Shown here in pieces: positions 57,841 through 64,000 of a DNA stretch of 64,000 nucleotides (position 1 is its first letter; each line of letters opens with the position of its first letter). Source of the DNA: Lactarius indigo. Lineage: Eukaryota; Basidiomycota; Agaricomycetes; Russulales; Russulaceae. The notes below the pieces were generated by a model. The model saw nothing but the letters and a program-made list of their open reading frames with translations, did no database searches and was not told the origin of the DNA. The stretch covers positions 372,001-436,000 of the forward strand of contig JAFKAC010000038.1 in NCBI GenBank assembly GCA_025766275.1, in the 5' to 3' direction. Position numbers and translations under genes: made by a program.

Positions 57841-58313
57841 TGGCTGGCCGCCATACCCCCCAAAAAGCCCAGTGACGACTATGAGCCGATTAAACGTCGC
57901 GCGCATTCCACTGCCATACAACTCGCCACTCTCCACTCATTCACATCCGACTACACACTATCACACCGACCCGACCTCCCCCTCTCCGACGCCCTATGTC
58001 CTTACTGTGGCGTCCTCAATTCCTTCACCCACATCATCCACCGATGCCGCCGCTTTACACAGGCTAGGCACAAGCATTCGACTTCTACCTCTCTGACCGC
58101 ACAACGGCGTTGGATATCTTCCACATCCTGCCGATCAACCTCTGCAAGTTCCTGCAGCGATCAGTTGGTGACAAATCTACTATACTATAACGCGCCTGCA
58201 CGTGAGTCCTCTCACATTAACTTACATAAATTTCTCTCGTATTATACGTTTGAAGACCGGCCTTGTATTAAGTACTGCCCCGGAATAAACTCGATCAAAA
58301 AAAAAAAAAAAAA
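57841..58313 (+). mobile_element. 5'-truncated non-LTR retrotransposon (LINE) insertion
   Basis: Inserted into the P4 3' flank. A 13-bp target-site duplication, ATGAAATCGTGTA, is at 57828-57840 and 58314-58326. The insert ends in about 17 A before the right duplication. Just inside, the plus strand reads LSDALCPYCGVLNSFTHIIH, then RCRRFTQARHK: a CCHC cluster of the kind that follows the RNase H/reverse transcriptase region in LINEs. Only the last ~470 bp are present, which fits incomplete reverse transcription. The perfect duplication points to a recent event. Confidence 0.87.
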
Positions 58314-58436
58314 ATGAAATCGTGTACAAGATTGTTAATGTACTGGGGAAACCAAAGGGAAAAAGACACACGCCCGGAGGATACAATTTTGGTCTGAAAA
58401 TATTAAAGGAAAAGAACCTAGATGGTTCAAACAGCG

Positions 58437-61400
58437 CTATATGCCCCCACCTGTACCATAACTCGGCGGCGCCTCAAACCTCTCTGCACGCAGTTCTTGC
58501 ATCTCACGCCGCAAAGACTCCATTTCCGACTGAAGTCTCCGAGTTTCGGAGGTCGGCGTCGACGTGCTTCCCTCGCTGGTACCAATAGTTGAGGGGTAAG
58601 TGACAGTGGGCTGAGACCCACTCGAGGACGTCCGTGCGTGGCTGGTGGGTGGAGAACGGGTCACCGTTGAGCGCAGTCGCGCTAGCTCCTTGTCGGTCAG
58701 GCCAACAGGGGCGGGTGCCAGTGATGTACTTTGCGATGGTAGCGGCGGCGGCGGCGGCAAAGACGCAAAAGACGGTCCCTCGCTCGTTGTCCCGCTCTGA
58801 GACCCTGCTTCCGGTGGTGTGGTGACGACGAGTGTTGGGGTGAACGGTGTCACCGTCATTTGCGAGCCCGCCTCAATAGCAGCGTCAGAAAGGATGTCCC
58901 GGCGGATTTGCGGAAATCATCTTTTCTCCTTCGCCGACGAACGAAGACGATGGTCCCAACCACGAGGATTAAAGCCCCAACGCCACCTGCTATCGCACCG
59001 GCGATCGCGCCGGCGTGCGACGTCGCCTTTGACGACAACTTCGTCGTCGTCGTGTTGGCTGTTATGGGGACGACGAGAGCTCTGAGAAAATAGTCGGTTG
59101 GACATCGAATAAAAATGCGGTTATTATAAACGAACGTGAGAGCTAATGGCGCATACATTGCACCTTGTGCGGGGCTAAAGAGTCTTAGTTAGTACCTCAG
59201 ACGGGAAAAATTCCAAGCGCTCACCTAGCCACTCCCAGGATGGTCGATCCATGAGTGCTGTCGTAGCTGAGCGGGAATACACCTGCGCTCGTGTTGAAAG
59301 ACGCTCGGTTGTGAACTCTCGAAATAAGATTCGTCCGTAGGTCTTGATTCGAACTCATAGCCGCCACAAACAAGTTCCAACCTAAAAAGATTACATTAGC
59401 TCAGAAGATCTCGAAAGTAAAACTGTTCAAACTTGATATTGTGACGCTTGTGTCCCCGCTGAGGCTATCGACTGGCAGCCCAAAATTACCGAAGCTCGAA
59501 GTCAGTGTCAGGTTATCGATGAAACTACTTTGACCATCAAAGACCTAGAAATCGATGAGTAATCTCTAAGGGAAGTAACTGATAGACGGACGGATGATTC
59601 GACGACACCAGTATCCAACCAAACATCGGCAAATAAATTATAACCCAATGTCCACGAGCCCTCTTGTCCATATGCTGCGAGCAGGTGTTGATCACTATCC
59701 AATGCAAGGTCTCTCCATTGACCATAAAGTCTCGCGGCTGTTTCCTATAAATGAGTCAATTTCGCCGCAACGCAACTAAGACATCCCCACGAACAGAATA
59801 CTTGTCAGCGTCGGCCGTCTGTTTGACAACTGAGCTCATCTTCGACATAGCTTTGATGGCGATAATGCCCTTGATCGCGAGGTTCGTTTGGTTGTTCGTC
59901 GTCAGTCCATCCGCAGAGGACCTGTGGTGAATGACCATTCAGAATATCGGCAATAAGAATCATCCATGGAAACAACGCACTGATCGTGGATATCCAGTGT
60001 CGATTTAGACAAGTAGTCGGCCCAGGAGGTCAGTAAAGAATACTGTCCGGTGTTGTTGGTCCTCGACAGGTGCGAATAGGAGCTCGGTACGTACGTATCT
60101 GCTTATTAGGCTACCGTCTCCAGTCGCACGAGCGTGGGCATAAGTCATGATCAACATGTTCCCAGACTCTGCAGGGGAATGAGTAATATATCAATGATAG
60201 AGGAGACCCGAAAGAAAGATACAGACGTTCGATCCCTTGGCTGTGGTTGGAATTGCCGATTGTAACGTTGGGGTAACTAGGCCCTTCGTATCCTCAGCAA
60301 TCGACGCTTCCAAACTCTCCAGTTTTTGGGACGAACCTAGATCAGCGGCAGCGTAGGGGACGGTGTAGTTGGGAGATGCTTGAAGTTGAAACAGAGGCTC
60401 GAGAAGGGGTCTACCCAGTGTAGGATCGATGTACATGAACGCAGGGAATGCAGAATACAGCGTCTCGACGGCGTTCACTCGGCTTGATGAGGTCAGGATC
60501 CCACTCGACACGCCGAGGATGTGAACTCACTTCGTCTTCGACTGGGCTCCACCAATATTCTTCATGAACATCATCACATCTGACTCATTGTAGTTACCAT
60601 TCGCGTCGGTCCCAATTGTGAGTTGGGTGCTGCCATACACTTGCGCGGTTGAGAGGGACACCAAATCTCCGAGCAGGTCTGATACAGGAGCGGCGCCCTG
60701 GAGTATTCTTTGGTCCAATTTCTGAGCTCTTGAAGAGGCATTCGCGAAATCATCAAGGAAGTCAACGATCTGAGAAATGAGGTGAGACGCACCAATCGCC
60801 ATGAATGTGGACACTGACCAAGGACGTGTCACTAGAATACCGCGTCTTATAGAATAAGCTACGTTGCCGAGGAGCAGCTCCCGAAGGGTCTGTGTAATTG
60901 ATGGGCGGGTCTAAGGTAAATCCAACAGTCCAGACGATGGGATCGTTGGTGGCTTGAATGGTGCCTAGGTCGCGCGAAATGGCAAAGACCGCAAAATTGT
61001 TGGCAATAGAGCGAAAGTTTGGATCCGTTTGGTTGTCTAGCACCCCATTGAGCACAAATAATCCACGGGAAATTGTATCCTGAGCTATCTTGAATGTCAC
61101 ATTATTTGCCTAGATCATTAACTATGAGTGATGAAACATAGATATCACCATTGCCACTCACGCTCTTCATGGCGTAGTAGGCCGAACCCCATTCTGCCTG
61201 GTTGCTGATTTCGTTAAACACGACCGGGTTCTGCAGATTGACTGTATGGTAGACGAGATCGCTGGCCGACGTCGCACTCCAGCGTATCACGTGGCTTCGA
61301 TCCCCCGAATTCCATTCTACGACGGTTTTTGAGACACGTGTGTGCGCGAATAGAGAATTTACGCACCTCCACTAATGTCCGAATACACCTGCACATTATG

Positions 61401-61953
61401 AGCTGCACCGTCCAGCGATTCCGCAGATAAGGCCAGGTATGAGAACGGGATTGATTGCTTGACCCAATCTCCGGGCTGAAATGAAGGTGTTAGTGGGGTT
61501 GGTCATAGGGCCGATAAGTGACTACGAACCTCGATCGGGTTGAGGAAAGTGAGATTAAATTCCATGGGCCCAGCTTGCGCAGAGACCACGGTCTGGGTGG
61601 GTGTGATAACCGTTCCAGTGATATTCACAGTGACATTCACGCTCGCCACAGTATTTCCGGGGACCCCTCCCAAGAAAGAATATGTCGATCCATCGATGCG
61701 TACGAGGACGGACCAACCAAGTATCTGAGATACAACGATTTCAGTTCCCACGCCTGGCGAAGGGGAGCCAACATACTTGTCCTGCGGTTGGGGTCCTTGG
61801 CCATAGATTTGCTATCGTCGAGCCATTGGTGGTGTGGTCCCAACAATTGAGGTACGGTGAGCGAACGGCAAGAGGAATTGCGGCAGGGAAGAGAGATCGC
61901 TGAGCCCTTCCGTGATGGAAAAAGAAGAACAGGAGGATTAGCAAGTAGGTCAT
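58437..61953 (-). CDS. Membrane-anchored GtaA-type glutaminase, copy P4 (tail frameshifted)
   Basis: Signal peptide MTYLLILLFFFFHHGRAQ from 61953, then IPLAVRSPYLNCWDHTTNG, ILGWSVLVRIDGSTYSFLG, PGDWVKQSIPFSYLALSAES, VVFNEISNQAEWGSAYYAM, FAVFAISRDLGTIQATNDP, TIGTDANGNYNESDVMMF, and LAIKGIIAIKAMSKMSSV with DSDQHLLAAYGQEGSWTLGY (glutaminase C-terminal part). The membrane span reads GGVGALILVVGTIVFVRRRR. Just after it, one T is missing from a TTTT run (plus-strand AAA at 58889-58891, versus AAAA in P2, P3 and P5). The protein should therefore end ...LRRARK instead of reaching RAERFEAPPSYGTGGGI, whose frame is still open down to 58437. Either a fresh mutation or a homopolymer error. Confidence 0.82.
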
Positions 61954-62372
61954 TGGTAGCTGGGTCGCCTCGGGAGCCGGCTCTGGATGGGGACCAAGTT
62001 CACAGCAGGGTTAACGGGGCCTCTGACCGCAGGGGTGATATCGCAACCCCGGTTACTGTAGGACCTTGGTTTGGACTGGCCATTGCTATCGGAGGTCCGG
62101 AGAATGATGACGAAATGAAGTGCAGTGAGTCGGTGGTTACTATGCGCACGGCCCTTACGATCAATCACACAGAGGCCGCTGGGGTTGCAGATCCGTCTGT
62201 CTCACGATATATCTGACGGAATATTTTCATTTACTGTAATATGTTGAATCATACACCTACACAGCAAAATTGTCGACCATCCGCACAACTTTTCCTACAT
62301 CAGGATCATGAGTTTTTCCTTAGTAAGACCTTCAGTACACGGTAGGATGCAGACTCACTCCTCCCTGATTCG
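61954..62372. other. P4 upstream flank
   Basis: The first ~120 bp are the conserved upstream flank of array genes. Beyond that there is nothing recognised. Confidence 0.45.
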
Positions 62373-62762
62373 ATGCTCCACGTAAGAGACTATTACTCAC
62401 TTTGCACGTCTTTCTTCCCACACCCAACTTCCTTTTACTGTAACTTTTTACAGCTACGACACTTATGTCGGCGTTTCCCGGGGCGAGACGCGTGCTCTTT
62501 CGTTATGGTCTCTGTGCTGTACGAGTTGACCGACGCAGACACGGGGCTCAAGACCGCCTTGCAAGACCGGCGGAGAAACCAGCTCCCGAGTACTTTTGGC
62601 GATGATGGTATCTTCGAACCACAACTCATCACGACCGACGATGTTTCTGAACGCCTAATGGAGTTGGCCCATTTCGAGCAGCTCTCCGATGTTAGTTGGC
62701 AGTATACCGATCATTGGGGCACGCAGATTCTCGACATCATCGAGAAACACTTGTCACCGTAA
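62373..62762 (+). CDS. Small hypothetical protein or gene remnant
   Basis: ATG 62373, MLH, then a possible intron (GTAAGAG... to ...TTTACAG, about 72 nt, 62382-62453), rejoining in frame to give a protein of about 105 residues with MVSVLYELTDADTGLKTAL, QPSTFGDDGIFE-like and LGTQILDIIEKHLSP segments. No family recognised. It may be the 3' remnant of a larger gene duplicated with the array, like the P450 relic. Confidence 0.35.
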   Translation: MLHVRDYYSLCTSFFPHPTSFYCNFLQLRHLCRRFPGRDACSFVMVSVLYELTDADTGLKTALQDRRRNQLPSTFGDDGIFEPQLITTDDVSERLMELAHFEQLSDVSWQYTDHWGTQILDIIEKHLSP

Positions 62763-62879
62763 GCAGATAGTTGGATATTATCTCGACCGTTAGACAAATA
62801 TCAGCCACCGTCACAATTGTTTCAAAATACCGAAAAATTCTATTCTATTGCAAAAGACAATATCTAATATACAAAGAAA

Positions 62880-63000
62880 GCACAGAAGAGAATCTTGAGA
62901 CTTAACGAGTCCGAGTCGAGATTGGTGTCTAATTTATTCTTGTACCTTTCTCTCGTGTCAATGAGTTTTACAGACCGGGGCGGTCGGTCCAAAATCATTA
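62880..63000 (+). pseudogene. Second trace of the ERT1-like 3' flank
   Basis: GAGACTTAACGAG and the pyrimidine block TTGTACCTTTCTCTCGTGTC match ERT1-like 3' sequence at about 42108-42190. Shorter and more diverged than the 47615 copy. Confidence 0.65.
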
Positions 63001-63450
63001 ATCATCTGTCATGGTGTCAAGCGGTGGAAATCTCAGTCAGTGAGTGGCCTGGGCAGTTCTATCTTCCGATTAGTACTTGGACTTGTCTGGCCACATTAAG
63101 TTACCACCAACAAGGTGGGCCGTAACTCGATGTACTATGTTATATACAATACGTTATATCAATTGTGGGACTCTTTTGCCTGTGTTTGCTCTGTTTTCGC
63201 TCAGAAACACCGACTGGTATGGCGCAAACACCAGCTTATGGTCATAAGGGCCATCTAAGGGGACTCGGACAGGTGTCTGGACATGAATGGGCTACAGTTT
63301 TGGACCGACCATAGCGATATATGAGGGAAATAAAATCATGTAGAAGATTGTGAGTATGCTGGGGATACCAAAGGGAAAACAATGTTCCATGTCCGGAGGT
63401 ATACAATTTGATCTGGACGTCCAAAAAAAAAAAAAAAAGTTCAAACCGTG
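63001..63450. repeat. Array spacer, 3' flank of P5
   Basis: 63130-63450 repeats the flank found 3' of P2-P4 (CAATTGTGGGACTC..., AGGGAAATAAAATCATGTAG). It includes a 16-A run at 63423-63438 without a target duplication. No gene. Confidence 0.6.
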
Positions 63451-64000
63451 CTACACTCCCCCACCTGTACCGTAACTCGGCGGCGCCTCGAACCTCTCTG
63501 CACGCAGCTCATCCATCTCCCGTCTTAGAGTCTCCACTTCCGACTGAAGTCTCCAAGTTTCGGGTGGAGGTGTCGACGTTCTCCACTCGCTGTTACCGAT
63601 AGTTAAATTGGGCTGAGACCCATTCGAGGATGTGCGTGCGTGGGTGAGTGGAGAATAGACCGTCGCCGAGCGCAGCTGCGCAAGCTCCTTGCTGGTCAGG
63701 CCAACGGGGACGGGTGTCATACTTTGCGATGGCGGGAGCAGTCGCTCAGACAGGGAGGACGGTCCTTCGCTCGTTGTCCAGAAATGAGACCCTGTCTCCA
63801 GCGGTGCCGCCCCGGCGAGTGCTGGGTCGAAAGGTGTCACCGTCATCGGCGAGCCCGCAAACATTGCGGCACCCGAAAAGGATGTCCCAGCCGATCTGCG
63901 TAAAACGTTTTGTCGCCGTCGCCGTCGAACGAAGGCGATGGTCCCAACCGCGAGTATTAAAGTCACAATGCCACCTATGACGCCCCCGGCAATCGCGCCA
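63451..64000 (-). CDS. Membrane-anchored GtaA-type glutaminase, copy P5 (C-terminal part only)
   Basis: The gene enters the window from the right. Visible are the membrane span (MTLILAVGTIAFV, RRRRRQ), the Ser/Pro tail with VPVGLTSKELAQLRSA, a heptad-like stretch (WRLQSEVETLRREMDELRAE) and the end RFEAPPSYGTGGGV, stop 63451. The frame is open to the window edge. The AAAA run lost in P4 is intact here (63877-63880). Confidence 0.85.
   Translation of the reverse strand, partial: GAIAGGVIGGIVTLILAVGTIAFVRRRRRQNVLRRSAGTSFSGAAMFAGSPMTVTPFDPALAGAAPLETGSHFWTTSEGPSSLSERLLPPSQSMTPVPVGLTSKELAQLRSATVYSPLTHARTSSNGSQPNLTIGNSEWRTSTPPPETWRLQSEVETLRREMDELRAERFEAPPSYGTGGGV

Noticed and set aside
63423..63438. 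Poly(A) run near P5 as a second LINE tail
   Set aside because: No flanking target duplication and no element-like sequence before it; the array flank is continuous.
1..64000. tRNA, rRNA or CRISPR loci
   Set aside because: No T-loop/acceptor pairs, rRNA blocks or regularly spaced short repeats were seen on either strand; CRISPR is not expected in a fungal nuclear genome.

Overview
This is a window of nuclear DNA from a filamentous basidiomycete, most likely an Agaricomycete. The genes carry many 45-65 nt GT-AG introns, intergenic spaces are short, and the housekeeping genes read as basidiomycete versions (Rpn1, a Furry/Mor2/Pag1 protein, Mlh1, acetyl-CoA synthetase, Pex3, uL15m, an ERT1/AcuK-type regulator). 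Species cannot be named from sequence alone. Gene models below were spliced by eye, so ends and introns are predictions.

The left third (1-20.3 kb) is ordinary gene-dense DNA: RPN1 (minus, cut by the window edge), a disordered orphan protein, a RING-RRM protein, an eight-exon 2,404-aa Furry/Mor2/Pag1 scaffold, MLH1 (minus) and a CBS-domain protein. From 20.3 to 29.5 kb an accessory block begins. Three tandem copies of an unrecognised single-pass membrane protein (A and B intact, C a pseudogene) are interrupted by a 498-aa gene lying in one arm of an inverted repeat, and by a solo Ty1/copia-type LTR. A second conserved island (29.7-42.1 kb) holds a hypothetical protein, acetyl-CoA synthetase, a DUF2461 protein, a small membrane protein, uL15m, PEX3 and an ERT1/AcuK-like zinc-cluster/PAS regulator. 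Acetate activation, peroxisome biogenesis and gluconeogenic control therefore sit within about 11 kb.

The right part (42.6-64 kb) is a tandem array of GtaA-like glutaminase genes, all on the minus strand. Each complete copy encodes a signal peptide, a glutaminase-like ectodomain, one membrane span and a cytoplasmic tail ending in a PPSY motif. The first copy (P1) is a broken pseudogene, P2 and P3 look intact, P4 has a one-base deletion in its tail, and P5 leaves the window. Spacers contain fragments of the 3' end of the neighbouring ERT1-like gene, a cytochrome P450 relic and a 5'-truncated non-LTR retrotransposon with target-site duplication and poly(A) tail.

The two accessory blocks are tied together by an apparently perfect 2,632-bp inverted repeat (22380-25011 and 44655-47286; paired coordinates always sum to 69666). 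The repeat unit is a patchwork: a 498-aa gene, the promoter and first codons of the membrane-protein family, and a scrap of glutaminase gene. It indicates a very recent copying event, probably from the right locus to the left.
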